A stretch of 64,000 nucleotides of DNA. Origin: Stenotrophomonas sp. BIGb0135. Lineage in GTDB: Bacteria; Pseudomonadota; Gammaproteobacteria; Xanthomonadales; Xanthomonadaceae. The stretch's first letter is position 1. Each line of letters starts with the position of its first letter. Both the position numbers and the translations under genes were made by a program. The stretch covers positions 79,409-143,408 of the forward strand of contig NZ_JANUDX010000012.1 in the NCBI RefSeq assembly GCF_024810105.1, written 5' to 3'. A model generated the notes under the pieces. The model saw only the letters and a list, made by a program, of their open reading frames with translations. It searched no databases and was not told the DNA's origin. This document shows positions 42,791 to 52,594 of the stretch, piece after piece.

Positions 42791-44334
42791 GCAGCGTGCC
42801 ACCGATCGACGACGCCGCGGTCGATCCCGCCCAGGAGCAGCGGCTGCATCCGTGGTCGTGGCTGTTCGTGCTGCTGATGCAGATGCGCCAGTTCCTGCTG
42901 CCGCTGGTGGCGTTGCTGGTATTCGGCAATCGCGGTGACCGCGACGAGATGTGGTCCTATGCGGCGGCGGTGGTCGTCATCGCGGTACTGGTCGGCGTCT
43001 CGATCCTGCAGTTCCTCACCTACCGCTACCGGATCGGGCGCGACGGGATCAGCGTGCGCAGCGGGGTGGTGTCGCGCAACCGGCGCGAAATCCCGTTCGC
43101 ACGCATCCACAACGTGGTGGTCCACCAGAACCCCCTGCACCGCCTGTTCGGCGTGGCCGAGCTGCGGCTGGAGTCGGCCGGCGGCGCGCGCCCGGAAGCG
43201 GAGATGCGCGTGCTCAAGCTGTCCCAGGCATTGGCCCTGGAGCAGTTGGTCCGCCACCGCGGCCAGGCGCCGGCCGTGCCGACCGCCGCGACGGCGGAGG
43301 TTGCCGCCGCCACGCCGCCGCGTGGCGACGATGCGGTGCTGCTGCGACTGAGTCCCTGGGACGTGGTGCGGATCGGCCTGCTCTCCAACCGCGGTTGGGT
43401 GGTGGTGCTGGCCGCGCTGGGCGCCACGATGCAGTTGTTCCCGCGCGGCACGATGTCCGATGCGATCGAATACGGCAGCCGCCAGGCATTCGGCTACGCC
43501 AGCCACCTGCATCCGGCGACGTGGGTCTGGGCGCTGCTGGCGCTGCTGGCGGTGCTGGGCTTCTGGGTGCTGCTGCGGGTGTTCTCGGTGGCCCTGGCGC
43601 TGCTGCGCTATTACGGGTTCCAGCTCAGCGAGCACGAGCGGCGCCTGACCGTGGTCAGTGGCCTGCTCACGCGCCTGCGCAGCAGCGTTGCACGGCGCCG
43701 CATCCAGGCCTGGACGCTGCGCGAAAGCCCGCTGCAGCGCTGGGCCCGGCGTCGCCACCTGCGCATCGACATCGCCGCGGGCGCCGCCGTGGAGAACGAG
43801 CGCCGCGACCTGCGCGAGCTGGCCCCACTGGCGACGCCAGAGGCCTGTGATGCGCTGGTGCGGCATCTGTTGCCGCAACTGCAGTGGCCGCCGGCACGCT
43901 GGCAGCCGGTGCAGCAACGCGGCTGGTGGCGACTGTGCCTGCCGGCCCTGCTGTGGCTGCCGGTGGTGGCGGCCGCAGCCGTGTGGAACGGGCTGCCGAT
44001 GGGGGCCCTGATCCTGCTGTGGCTGCCGTGGTCGGCGTTCCGCGCGCACCGTCAGATGGCCCGCATGGGCTATCACCTGGATGCGCAGTACGTGGCCGCC
44101 CGTGGCGGCTGGTGGCAGCGCTGGTGGCGCTTCGCCGAACTGGACAAGCTGCAGTCGCTGCGCCTGAGCCGCTCCCCCCTGGACCGCTGGCTGGGCACCG
44201 CCAGCGTCTGGCTGGACACCGCCGGGGCCGGCGGCAGCATTCCCCTGTGCCTGCGCTACCTGCCCGAAGCGGATGCCCGCGCGGTGTATGCGCAGCTGGG
44301 CCAGGCCCTGGCCAAGCGCCGCCTGCACTGGTAG
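42787..44334 (+). CDS. Bacterial PH-domain membrane protein (YdbT-like)
   Basis: A GTG start inside the previous stop gives 515 residues. Membrane segments at about 15-75, 195-265 and 390-425 alternate with three bPH2 domains; the typical YRYRIGRDGISVRSGVVSRN and RNRREIPFARIHNVVVHQNP stand in the first and ERRLTVVSGLLTRLRSSVAR in the second. The stop codon TAG is part of the first REP unit downstream. Function unknown; the pair is thought to work together. Confidence 0.78.
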   Translation: MSSVPPIDDAAVDPAQEQRLHPWSWLFVLLMQMRQFLLPLVALLVFGNRGDRDEMWSYAAAVVVIAVLVGVSILQFLTYRYRIGRDGISVRSGVVSRNRREIPFARIHNVVVHQNPLHRLFGVAELRLESAGGARPEAEMRVLKLSQALALEQLVRHRGQAPAVPTAATAEVAAATPPRGDDAVLLRLSPWDVVRIGLLSNRGWVVVLAALGATMQLFPRGTMSDAIEYGSRQAFGYASHLHPATWVWALLALLAVLGFWVLLRVFSVALALLRYYGFQLSEHERRLTVVSGLLTRLRSSVARRRIQAWTLRESPLQRWARRRHLRIDIAAGAAVENERRDLRELAPLATPEACDALVRHLLPQLQWPPARWQPVQQRGWWRLCLPALLWLPVVAAAAVWNGLPMGALILLWLPWSAFRAHRQMARMGYHLDAQYVAARGGWWQRWWRFAELDKLQSLRLSRSPLDRWLGTASVWLDTAGAGGSIPLCLRYLPEADARAVYAQLGQALAKRRLHW

Positions 44335-44573
44335 TGCCACGCCATCCGTGGCAGCCGTCCAACCCACCGCCCTGGAGTGCCACGCCATGCGTGGCAGCTG
44401 TCCCACCTACCGCCCTGTAGTGCCACGCCATGCGTGGCAGCCGTCCGACCCACCGCCCTGTAGTGCCACGCCATGCGTGGCAGCCGTCCGACCTACCGCC
44501 CTGGAGTGCCACGCCATGCGTGGCAGCCGTCCGACCCACCGCCCTGGAGTGCCACGCCATGCGTGGCAACGCC
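44331..44573. repeat. Tandem array of GTAG REP units, 43-bp period
   Basis: Units start at 44,331, 44,374, 44,417, 44,460, 44,503 and 44,546 (the last is cut short). Each contains the palindrome GTGCCACGCCATGCGTGGCA followed by a conserved spacer CCGTCCGACCCACCGCCCTG. The array fills the whole gap between two convergent genes, and the first unit supplies the YdbT-like stop codon. Confidence 0.9.
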
Positions 44574-45629
44574 TCAACGCTTCGCCGGCCCCCAGTACCC
44601 CAGCTCCCTGCGGATCTGCAGCCCGCGCGTCCACGCGCCGAACGGCTTGCGCTTGAGCACGCCCAGCTCACCGGCCAGGAAGTCCTCGGTGGCGGCGATC
44701 ACCCGCTCGCTGGAGCAGCCGTCCCGATAGGGGTGGATCGTCTCGGCATAGCGCCGGATCTCGGCCATCAGTGCCGGTTCCGGGGCCAGCGCACGGTCCA
44801 GCATCGCCGGCAATGCCGTTGCCTCATCGAAGTCGATCATGTGCGGCTGCGGCACGCGGTTGCGGAAGGTCACCACCGGTTTGTGCTGCACCAGGAACTC
44901 GGACACGATCGAGGAGGTGTCCGACACCAGCACGTCGGCGGCGCGCTGCGCGGCCATCACCTGCTCCGGCTCGATGAAGGCGGCATGGGCGCCGGCCAGC
45001 GCGCGATACCGCGCGAACAGCGCCTCGCTGCACTTGGGGTGCAGGGTCAGGAGCCAGTAGCGCTCGCCGCGCGCGATGTCGGCCGCGATCTGCTCGTACA
45101 GGTGCGGCGCCGCGCTGAGGCGCTCGGTGAAGGTGGACCCGAACAGGATCACCGGGCGGCCGGCAGCCGGCGCCCGCAGTGCGGCACTGGCACCGCCATC
45201 CTCGCGGAACAGCGGGTCCAGCTTCGGCCACCCGGTCTGCGCGACGGCGAAGTGCCCCTCGCGCTCGGCCAGCGCACGGAACGGATCGGTGGTGGCGGGG
45301 CCCTGCGTGCAGTACAGGTCGAACAGGCCGCGCACCCGGAAGTGACCGCGGGCGCTGTCGCGCTTCTGCACGTTGAAGCCATGGAACACCTGCACCTTGG
45401 CCCCGGCGATGAACGGCGGCACCCAGTTGGCGGCACTGAACACCGCCCGCGGGCGCAGCGCGAGCGCCTGCCGGAGGTCCACGTTGGGCACGCCCGGCAA
45501 CTGCGATCCGGCGGCCCCATCGGCAAACCAGGCCGACACCGATTGACCGGACGCGTGCAACGCCTGGGCCAGTGGGGCGAGAATGGGCAGCGCATAACGC
45601 TCCGTCGCAAACAGCAGGTACTCGGCCAT
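44574..45629 (-). CDS. CDP-glycerol glycerophosphotransferase family protein
   Basis: A 351-residue protein with VFHGFNVQKRD, AQTGWPKLDPLF, LLTLHPKCSEALF and VSDTSSIVSEFLVQHKPVVT. These match the GT-B fold of TagF/TagB-like polymer transferases. In Gram-negatives such proteins add glycerol- or ribitol-phosphate, or related groups, to surface glycans. GGAGG five bases before ATG 45629 is used. The divergent WaaE-like gene begins one base away. Donor and acceptor are unknown. Confidence 0.8.
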   Translation of the reverse strand: MAEYLLFATERYALPILAPLAQALHASGQSVSAWFADGAAGSQLPGVPNVDLRQALALRPRAVFSAANWVPPFIAGAKVQVFHGFNVQKRDSARGHFRVRGLFDLYCTQGPATTDPFRALAEREGHFAVAQTGWPKLDPLFREDGGASAALRAPAAGRPVILFGSTFTERLSAAPHLYEQIAADIARGERYWLLTLHPKCSEALFARYRALAGAHAAFIEPEQVMAAQRAADVLVSDTSSIVSEFLVQHKPVVTFRNRVPQPHMIDFDEATALPAMLDRALAPEPALMAEIRRYAETIHPYRDGCSSERVIAATEDFLAGELGVLKRKPFGAWTRGLQIRRELGYWGPAKR

Positions 45630-45630
45630 C

Positions 45631-46449
45631 ATGTCCTCCACGACCGCTCCCACTGAACGGCCTCGCATCTCGGCCTGCATTATCGCGTTCAATGAAGCCG
45701 ACCGCATCGGCGACTGCCTGGCCTCGCTGGCCTTCTGCGACGAGATCGTCGTGGTGGACTCCCAGTCCACCGATGCCACCGTGGCGATCGCGACAGCCGC
45801 CGGGGCCCGCGTGCTGCAACGCCCGTTCGATGGTTTCCGCAGCCAGAAGGCGTTCTGCGTGGAGCAGGCCGTGCATGACTGGGTGCTGTGCCTGGATGCC
45901 GACGAGCGCATCAGCGAGGAGCTGCGCGCGGCCATCCTGGCGGCCCAGGCCGATGGCTTTGCCGGGCACCACGGCTACCGCTTCGCGCGGTTGTCGGCGT
46001 ACTTCGGCAAGTTCCTCCGCCACGGCAATGCCTACCCGGATCGCGTGCTGCGCCTGTTCGACCGCCGCCACGGCGGCTGGCGCGGCAAGCGCGAGATCCA
46101 CGAGGCCGCCAGCGTGGATGGCAGCGTCGGGGTGCTGCGCGGCGACCTGATCCACTATCCGTACCGTTCGCTGGAGCAGCAGCTGATCAAGACCCAGCGC
46201 TACGCGCGGATGATGGCCGAGCACGAGTTCGCACGCGGCAAGCGCGCCACCCTGGCCAAGCTGGTGCTGGCACCGGCGTGGCGGTTCTGGCGCGGGTTGC
46301 TGCTGCGTGGCGGCTTCCGCGACGGCTGGCACGGGCTGGTGTACGCCTATGTGCGCGCCAACTACGTGCGCCAGAAGACCATCATGCTGTGGATGCTGCA
46401 GCACGGCCAGCCGGTGACCGACCCGCCGCGCGATCAGCCCGGCGCTTGA
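45631..46449 (+). CDS. WaaE-like family 2 glycosyltransferase (LPS core)
   Basis: A 272-residue protein: RISACIIAFNEADRIGDCLA, DEIVVVDSQSTDATVAIA, and DWVLCLDADERISEELRAAI with the DxD metal motif. The C-terminus has YPDRVLRLFDRRHGGWRGKR and IHYPYRSLEQQLIKTQRYAR. This is the pattern of WaaE/KdtX, which adds glucose to LPS core heptose. It acts on the cytoplasmic membrane face. No ribosome site precedes ATG 45631, and its promoter must lie within the divergent gene. Confidence 0.85.
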   Translation: MSSTTAPTERPRISACIIAFNEADRIGDCLASLAFCDEIVVVDSQSTDATVAIATAAGARVLQRPFDGFRSQKAFCVEQAVHDWVLCLDADERISEELRAAILAAQADGFAGHHGYRFARLSAYFGKFLRHGNAYPDRVLRLFDRRHGGWRGKREIHEAASVDGSVGVLRGDLIHYPYRSLEQQLIKTQRYARMMAEHEFARGKRATLAKLVLAPAWRFWRGLLLRGGFRDGWHGLVYAYVRANYVRQKTIMLWMLQHGQPVTDPPRDQPGA

Positions 46450-47732
46450 GCCCGGGCCTGGGCCAGCGCCTGCCGGCGCTGGTGACCCTGCATCACCGAC
46501 AGGCCCGCCAGCAGCGCCACGATGGTGACGTAGAAGCTGGCGGTGATCTGGTGGGCGAACATCGACTGGGTGATGCCACACAGCACGTAGGCCACCACGA
46601 TCATGATCCCGGCCGCGGCCGGCCCGCGGAAGGTGGTTTCACCGCTGCGCCGGTGCAGGCCCACGAACACCCACAGCGGCACGCCATACACCGCCAGCAA
46701 CAGCAGCACGCCCGGCACGCCCTGCGTGGCCGACCACTCGGCCAGGTCGTTGTGCGCGTGGCCAAGGTGGCAGCGCAGCTCACCGGGATCGTCGCGGCAT
46801 ACCGGCAGGCGTTGCATGGCGCTGTCGAAATGGCCGATGCCCACGCCGGTCAGCGGATGGTCGAGGAAGGTCTCATAGGCCACCTGCAGGCGCTCCACGC
46901 GCGCCCCGGCCGAGGAGTCGCTGTCGCCGCGCTCCATGCGCACCACGTCGTGCTTGAGTTCGGTCAGGCGCACCTGCTCGCGCAGGCTGGGAATGGTCAG
47001 CGCCAGCGCGATGGCGATCGCCAGCACCGTCAGCAGAACCCCGAACCGGGCAGGCCCGGTACGCCAGCGCAGGCTCATGGCCATCACCGCCAGCAGCGCC
47101 AGCAACGCCAGCCAGACGCCGCGGCTGCCGCTGAGCACGATGGTCACGCAGCCGGCCACCATGCCCACGATCACCCAGCTCCAGCGCCGGTGGGGGCGGC
47201 AGAACACCAGCAGCACCATCAGCACCAGCACGATGTCGGCCAGCACGATCGCGTTGGTGCTCAGGTCGGCGCGCGGCGCGCCGCCGGCCACCTGCAGGAT
47301 CGCCAGCAGCATGGTGCCCAGCAGGCCCACCAGCGAACCGGTCCACAGCCAGCGCAGCTCCGGCCGGAACGCGCACACCCACAGCGCCAGCCAGGGAATC
47401 ACCGCGAACCGCGATCGGTTGTCGATGTCGCGCAGGCCCTGGTCGAACAGATACATCGACAGCAGCGCCAGGCCGATCGCCGCCAGCATCATCCAGGTGA
47501 GCATGGCCACCGGCCGGCCGGCGAGGTGGCGCGCACGCCACAGCAGTTCCGGCGCCAGCAACGTGCTGAGCAGCAGCACGATGCCGTAGGGCAGCAGGTT
47601 CTGCGGCACCGTGAGGATCAGCGCCGGCAGGCAGAACAAGCCGAGATTGGCCAGCTGGTGGGCGATCCGTCCCCGGCCCTGCAGCGGCGGCAGGGACATC
47701 TCGGGCAGCGGACGGGGGTTGGTGTGCTTCAT
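46434..47732 (-). CDS. O-antigen ligase family protein
   Basis: A 432-residue polytopic protein with about 11-12 membrane segments and the Wzy_C signature: a large periplasmic loop with GVGIGHFDSAMQRLPVCRDD and LGHAHNDLAEWSATQGVPGV. The conserved His of HAHN fits WaaL-type ligases and related polymerases. It transfers surface polysaccharide from undecaprenyl carrier to lipid A core, or to another acceptor. Its 3' end overlaps the WaaE-like gene by 16 bp in convergent orientation. Confidence 0.82.
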   Translation of the reverse strand: MKHTNPRPLPEMSLPPLQGRGRIAHQLANLGLFCLPALILTVPQNLLPYGIVLLLSTLLAPELLWRARHLAGRPVAMLTWMMLAAIGLALLSMYLFDQGLRDIDNRSRFAVIPWLALWVCAFRPELRWLWTGSLVGLLGTMLLAILQVAGGAPRADLSTNAIVLADIVLVLMVLLVFCRPHRRWSWVIVGMVAGCVTIVLSGSRGVWLALLALLAVMAMSLRWRTGPARFGVLLTVLAIAIALALTIPSLREQVRLTELKHDVVRMERGDSDSSAGARVERLQVAYETFLDHPLTGVGIGHFDSAMQRLPVCRDDPGELRCHLGHAHNDLAEWSATQGVPGVLLLLAVYGVPLWVFVGLHRRSGETTFRGPAAAGIMIVVAYVLCGITQSMFAHQITASFYVTIVALLAGLSVMQGHQRRQALAQARAQAPG

Positions 47733-47840
47733 TGCCACTCTCGACCACACACAGGCATGCATGCCCTTGCACTGCTCGGACGCAACCGGCGCCCGCGGGC
47801 ATGAACGACGTGCCCTGCGGCGCGCGCCCTGTCATTCGGC

Positions 47841-49574
47841 TCAATCTTCATCGCCATCGATCTTGTGCAGGGTGCGCTCGCGCTCGGCCTCGGCCGCGGT
47901 GGCCACGCAGGGCCCATGGATGTCGCTGGCCGTCACCAGCCACCAACGGCGACGGTTGGCGACCCCGGCCAGGGTCGCGGTATCGCGGTCCACGCAGCCA
48001 AGCAGCGCGTCTTCCTGCACCACCAGCCAGCGTCGCGTCGGTTGCGCGGCCTGCCAGGCCACGCCATCGCGCAGCTGCCGGTCCCAGCGACGGTTGAAAC
48101 CGAAGGTGGTGGCAGGACGGTCGGCCATCAGCAGGTTCTGTTCCTTCCAGGCCACCAGCCCCAGTTCGCCGTCCGGGCCGATGCGCTGGCCGATCTGCTG
48201 CATGAGGCCGCGGGCGGAACTGGAATCATTGAACAACGGGTAGCCGACCAGGCCGTAGGCCACCCAGGCCATGGTCAGCGTGGCTGCGGCCGCCAGGTGG
48301 AAGCGCCGCGCGCCGGCCGCGCACAGGCTGAACACCGCCCAGCAGCCCAGCGCCACGCCCACCCAGCCCAGCGCCGAGGTCAGCCTGGTATTGATGCCGC
48401 GCTCGATGATCAGCCGGCTTTCAAACCCGGGCTGGCCGGTCAGCATGGCGATGCCCGCGCCGAGCAGGCCCAAGGCCAGCAGGCCGACGAAGCCGGCCAG
48501 CACCCACTGCACATCGCGCCGGCGCAGCAGCCCCGGCAGCAGCGGCGCCAACGCCAGGCAGAACATCGGCAGCGACGGCAGGATGTAGACGTCGCGCTTG
48601 CCGTGCGGAATCGAGAAGAACAGCACGATCAGCAGCCACCAGCCGAGCAGCAGCAGGTAGCGCGGATCGCGCCGGCGCAGACGCCGCCACCAGGCCGGGA
48701 TGGCCCACGGCAGGGCCAGGATCGCCGGCACCCACATCGACGGCATGGTGCCGAGGAAATACCACCACGGCTGGTGGTGGTCCCAGGACTGCGCGTAGCG
48801 CTTGGCGGTCTGGCGGAACAGGATGTCGTCCATGTAGGCGCGGTACTCGACCGAGCCGCTGGCGGTGGCGGCCAGCACCATCGGCAGCAGCCACAACAGC
48901 ACCGCCAGCACGAAGGCCAGCGGCCCCAGCCAGAATCGCCAGTCGCGCACGTGCAGGCGCACCCGCGGCCAGCCGAGTATCGAGGCCACCGCCGCCGGCA
49001 GGATCATCAGCAGCGCGAGCACGCCCACGCCCTTGGTGATCACCCCCAGGCCGGCGGCGAACCAGCCCAGCCACCACCAACGCCACGCCGGCCCGCACAG
49101 CAGGTGGCGCAGCAGGCCGTAGTTGGCCAGGGTGATGAAGAACACCACCAACGGGTCGATCTGGGCCTTCTTCGCCTGGAAGGTGAAGTGCACCGCAAAC
49201 AGCAGCGCCCAAGCCGCATACAGCCCGACCTGGCGCGTCCACAGCCGCCGGCCCAGGTCGTAGACGCAGGCCAGCGTGCCCAGCGCGGCCAGCAGCGACG
49301 GCAGCAGGAAGGCCACCCGCCAGTTGCCGAACACGCTGTAGAAGGCCGCCTGCGCCCACATCAGCATCGGCGGCTTGTCCGAGTACAGCTCGGTGCCGCG
49401 ATGCGGGAACAGCCAGTCGCCGCCGAGCACCATCTGCTTGGCCACGAGGGCGAAGCGGGGCTCGTCGGACGGCCAGGGATCGCGCATGCCCAGCCCGGCG
49501 CCGAGGACCAGCAAGGCCATCAACGCAAGCAACCAGAACTCTCGGGACGCGCGGGAATTGAGCATGGGACGCAT
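47841..49574 (-). CDS. GT39/ArnT-like membrane glycosyltransferase
   Basis: A 577-residue protein with about 11-12 membrane segments. The first periplasmic loop has the catalytic acidic motif in DPWPSDEPRFALVAKQM and the substrate loop HRGTELYSDKPPMLMW. This is the PMT/ArnT superfamily, which uses polyprenyl-phosphate sugars. It may glycosylate lipid A, LPS core or another lipid. A soluble C-terminal region (about 420-577) completes the protein. It is next to the O-antigen ligase-like gene on the same strand. Confidence 0.82.
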   Translation of the reverse strand: MRPMLNSRASREFWLLALMALLVLGAGLGMRDPWPSDEPRFALVAKQMVLGGDWLFPHRGTELYSDKPPMLMWAQAAFYSVFGNWRVAFLLPSLLAALGTLACVYDLGRRLWTRQVGLYAAWALLFAVHFTFQAKKAQIDPLVVFFITLANYGLLRHLLCGPAWRWWWLGWFAAGLGVITKGVGVLALLMILPAAVASILGWPRVRLHVRDWRFWLGPLAFVLAVLLWLLPMVLAATASGSVEYRAYMDDILFRQTAKRYAQSWDHHQPWWYFLGTMPSMWVPAILALPWAIPAWWRRLRRRDPRYLLLLGWWLLIVLFFSIPHGKRDVYILPSLPMFCLALAPLLPGLLRRRDVQWVLAGFVGLLALGLLGAGIAMLTGQPGFESRLIIERGINTRLTSALGWVGVALGCWAVFSLCAAGARRFHLAAAATLTMAWVAYGLVGYPLFNDSSSARGLMQQIGQRIGPDGELGLVAWKEQNLLMADRPATTFGFNRRWDRQLRDGVAWQAAQPTRRWLVVQEDALLGCVDRDTATLAGVANRRRWWLVTASDIHGPCVATAAEAERERTLHKIDGDED

Positions 49575-49590
49575 GGAGGGCAGCAGTGGA

Positions 49591-50931
49591 TCAGCCCTTT
49601 TTTAGCAGACGCGCGTAGAAGAAACCGTCAGCACCTTCTTCACCCGGCAGGCGCTGGCGCCCGGCCCAGGAGTCGTGGCCGAAGCGTTCATCCAATGGCA
49701 GGAAGCCTGCGCGGGGGGTGCGCTGGAGGAAGTCTTCGACCTGGAACTGGTTCTCTTCGCGCAGGATCGAGCATGTCGCATACAGCAGGGTGCCGCCGGG
49801 GGCGAGCATCCGGAAGCAGGCATCCAGCAGACGCCCCTGCAGGGCCACCAGCGCCTCGATGTCGGCGGGGCGGCGGTGCAACAGCACGTCCGGCTGGCGG
49901 CGGATGATGCCGGTGGCCGAACAGGGTGCATCGAGCAGGATGGCGTCGAACGGCTGCCCGTCCCACCAGCTGTCCGGGTCGGTGGCATCGGCGGCCAGCA
50001 CCCGCGCCTGCGCGCCCACGCCGGTCCGCGCGAAGGTCTCGCTGATCCGCTTCAGCCGGCGCGGATCGATGTCCAGCGCCAGCAACTGCAGGGTCGGGTC
50101 GCGCTCCAGCAGGTGCGCGGACTTGCCGCCCGGGGCGGCACAGGCATCCAGCACCCGCGCGCCGGGGCGCGGCGCCAGGGCGTCGGCCACCAGCTGGGCC
50201 GACAGGTCCTGCACCGACAATGCGCCGGCGGCGAAACCGGGCAGCGCCGACACCGCCACCGGCACCGGCAGGCGGACCGCGTCGCTGCCCAGCGTGGAGC
50301 CCTCGGCAGCGATGCCGCCGTCGGCCAGTTGCGCCAACACCGCCTCGCGGCTGCCGTGCTGGCGGTTGACCCGCAGCCACAGCGGCGCGGCCACCAGGCT
50401 GGCACTGAACACCGCGTCGGCCTGCTCGGGCCAGTCCTGTTCGATCTTGTCGGCCATCCAGTCCGGGAAGGCCTCGCGCGCCGGGCGCTGCGGGATGCCT
50501 TCGCGCTGGGCGCGGCGCAACAGCGCGTTGACCATGCCGGCCTGGCGGTCGCGGCCCATCGCCCGTGCCGCATCGACCGTGGCCGAGAGCGCCGCGTGCG
50601 CCGGCAGTTCCAGTGCGTCGAGCTGGGCGAAACCAACCAGCAGCAGCGCGCGCAACTCATCCTCGCGCACGCTCAGCGGACGCTGCATCCACTGCGCCAG
50701 GGCGGCGTCATAGGCGCCGCGCCGGCGCAGCACCGCAAAACACAGTGCCTCCAGCAGCGCGCGGTCGCGACTGTCGTCCAACTCGGGCAATGCCTTGGCC
50801 AGCTCGGCCTTGAGCGAGCGGCCACGGCCGATCACCTGGGCCAGCACCTTGGCGGCCAGCACGCGGGTGGGCACGCCGGGGGCCATTGCCACGCGCTGCG
50901 GGGCCTGCTTGTCCTGCTGGATACGGGTCAT
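49591..50931 (-). CDS. rsmB: 16S rRNA (cytosine(967)-C5)-methyltransferase
   Basis: A 446-residue enzyme: an N-terminal NusB-like domain (about 20-150) and a Rossmann methyltransferase domain. SAM site [17 protein letters not shown]; the two catalytic cysteines in [15 protein letters not shown] and [12 protein letters not shown]. It methylates C967 of 16S rRNA. The start codon is one base after the fmt stop, an operon found in many gammaproteobacteria. Confidence 0.95.
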   Translation of the reverse strand: MTRIQQDKQAPQRVAMAPGVPTRVLAAKVLAQVIGRGRSLKAELAKALPELDDSRDRALLEALCFAVLRRRGAYDAALAQWMQRPLSVREDELRALLLVGFAQLDALELPAHAALSATVDAARAMGRDRQAGMVNALLRRAQREGIPQRPAREAFPDWMADKIEQDWPEQADAVFSASLVAAPLWLRVNRQHGSREAVLAQLADGGIAAEGSTLGSDAVRLPVPVAVSALPGFAAGALSVQDLSAQLVADALAPRPGARVLDACAAPGGKSAHLLERDPTLQLLALDIDPRRLKRISETFARTGVGAQARVLAADATDPDSWWDGQPFDAILLDAPCSATGIIRRQPDVLLHRRPADIEALVALQGRLLDACFRMLAPGGTLLYATCSILREENQFQVEDFLQRTPRAGFLPLDERFGHDSWAGRQRLPGEEGADGFFYARLLKKG

Positions 50932-50932
50932 C

Positions 50933-51856
50933 TCAGGCGCCCACGCTCAGGTCGCGGCGCGCGTTGAGGTAGTCGGCGGCGGTGATCGCCTTGCCGCCTT
51001 CGCGTTGCAGCACGCGCAGGCGCAGCGCGCCCTGCCCGCAGGCGATGTCGATGCCTTCGCGCGCGGCCGCCAGCAGGGTCCCCGGGGCCTTGCCCTGGTT
51101 GTCCGGCAGCGCCACCGCCCCGTGGATGCGCACGCGTTCGCCGGCCAGCTGGGCCTCGGCGATCGGCCACGGGTTGAAGGCACGCACGGTGCGCTCCAGC
51201 GCCTGCGCGTCCTGCGCCCAGTCCAGCCGCGCCTCGGCCTTGTCCAGCTTGTGCGCATAGGTCACCCCGGCCTCCGGCTGGGGCTGGGCGATCGGCTTGA
51301 TCCCCGCGCGCAGCAGGCCGAGGCCATCGGAGAGCACCTGCGCGCCCAGCTCGGCGAGGCGGTCATGCAGGTGGCCGCCGGTATCGCTGGCGCCGATCGC
51401 GACGTGCTGCTTGAGCAGGACCGGGCCGGTATCCAGGCCGGCCTCCATCTGCATCAGGCAGACCCCGCTCTCGCTGTCGCCGGCCTGGATGGCACGCTGG
51501 ATCGGCGCGGCGCCGCGCCAGCGCGGCAGCAGCGAGGCGTGCACGTTCCAGCAGCCGTGGGTCGGGATGGCCAGCACCGCCTTGGGCAGGATCAGGCCAT
51601 AGGCCACCACCACCATCAGGTCCGGCTGCAGGTCGCGCAGCTGCTGCTGTGCCTCGGGGGTCTTGAGGTTTTCCGGCTGGAACACCGGGATGCCGCGCGC
51701 GATCGCCTCAAGCTTCACCGGCGAGGGCATCAGCCCGCGCCCGCGTCCGGCCGGACGGTCCGGCTGGGTGTAGACGGCCACCACTTCATGGTGGCGCGCC
51801 GCCGCGCGCAGCGAGGACACGGCGAACTCCGGCGTACCGGCAAAGACGATTTTCAT
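50933..51856 (-). CDS. fmt: Methionyl-tRNA formyltransferase
   Basis: A 307-residue enzyme: [20 protein letters not shown]; the catalytic N-H-D set with [20 protein letters not shown] and [11 protein letters not shown]; then an OB-like C-terminal domain. It formylates Met-tRNA-fMet with 10-formyl-THF. It lies downstream of def, with a terminator between them. Confidence 0.97.
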   Translation of the reverse strand: MKIVFAGTPEFAVSSLRAAARHHEVVAVYTQPDRPAGRGRGLMPSPVKLEAIARGIPVFQPENLKTPEAQQQLRDLQPDLMVVVAYGLILPKAVLAIPTHGCWNVHASLLPRWRGAAPIQRAIQAGDSESGVCLMQMEAGLDTGPVLLKQHVAIGASDTGGHLHDRLAELGAQVLSDGLGLLRAGIKPIAQPQPEAGVTYAHKLDKAEARLDWAQDAQALERTVRAFNPWPIAEAQLAGERVRIHGAVALPDNQGKAPGTLLAAAREGIDIACGQGALRLRVLQREGGKAITAADYLNARRDLSVGA

Positions 51857-51877
51857 GGCGACCCCACTTGCAGAAAG

Positions 51878-51903
51878 AAAAACGGCGCCGGTGGCCGGCG
51901 CCG
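51878..51903 (-). terminator. Rho-independent terminator between def and fmt
   Basis: On the minus strand CGGCGCCGG-CCA-CCGGCGCCG is followed by TTTTTC. It ends or dampens def transcription before fmt, so the fmt-rsmB pair probably has some independent expression. Confidence 0.8.
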
Positions 51904-51955
51904 AACAACCGGGTGCGGCGCGCGGTCAGCCCGCGCGGCCGTGCCCGTGGCCATC

Positions 51956-52468
51956 TCAGGCAACGTGCTTGCGCTGCTTGGCCAGCTTCTTGCGCACCAT
52001 CTCGCGCTTGAGCGGCGAGAGGTAATCGATGAACAGCTTGCCGTCCAGGTGGTCCATCTCATGCTGGATGCACACCGCCAGCACGCCGTCGGTGGTCAGT
52101 TCCTGCGGCTGGCCCTGACGGTCCAGGAAGCGCACGGTGATCTGGTTGGCGCGGGTGACGTCGGCAAAGATGCCCGGCACCGACAGGCAGCCTTCCTGGT
52201 AGACCTGGCCGCCCTCGTTGGCGACGATCTCCGGGTTGATGAACACCTGCGGGGTGTCCTTCTCCTCGCTGACGTCGATGACCATGAAGCGCTTGTGCAC
52301 GTCCACCTGGCTGGCGGCCAGGCCGATGCCGGGGGCCTCGTACATGGTGTGGAACATGTTGTCGATCAGTTCCTGGAAGGCCGGGGTGGTGACCTCGGCG
52401 GCCTCCATCAACGCAGCCTTGGTGCGCAGGCGCGGATCGGGAAACTCAAGAATAGGCAGGATAGCCAT
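51956..52468 (-). CDS. def: Peptide deformylase
   Basis: A 170-residue enzyme with the three family motifs: [22 protein letters not shown] and [11 protein letters not shown]. The Cys and two His bind the metal and Glu is catalytic. It removes the formyl group from new proteins. Divergent from the LysM gene across 126 bp. The name covers the first of the def-fmt-rsmB series. Confidence 0.97.
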   Translation of the reverse strand: MAILPILEFPDPRLRTKAALMEAAEVTTPAFQELIDNMFHTMYEAPGIGLAASQVDVHKRFMVIDVSEEKDTPQVFINPEIVANEGGQVYQEGCLSVPGIFADVTRANQITVRFLDRQGQPQELTTDGVLAVCIQHEMDHLDGKLFIDYLSPLKREMVRKKLAKQRKHVA

Positions 52469-52529
52469 GGCAAATACCGGTAGGGGGCGCCGGTCGAAGC
52501 GGCGTACGTCGCAATTCTATCGCCAACGC

Positions 52530-52560
52530 TTGCCCTGCGCCCCGGTTTCTGGACTATAGT
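52530..52560 (+). promoter_or_regulatory. Probable promoter of the LysM gene
   Basis: TTGCCC at 52,530-52,535 and TATAGT at 52,555-52,560 are 19 bp apart; the -10 is strong and the -35 weak. It lies 35 bp before the ATG at 52,595. Confidence 0.5.
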
Positions 52561-52594
52561 GCGCGAACCTGTTGGGGAATCAGGCACCACACCT

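Noticed and set aside
44331..44573. CRISPR array (also considered for 37,299-37,508 and 63,580-64,000)
   Set aside because: The spacers are as conserved as the repeats, units are GTAG palindromes or a minisatellite, and no cas gene is present.
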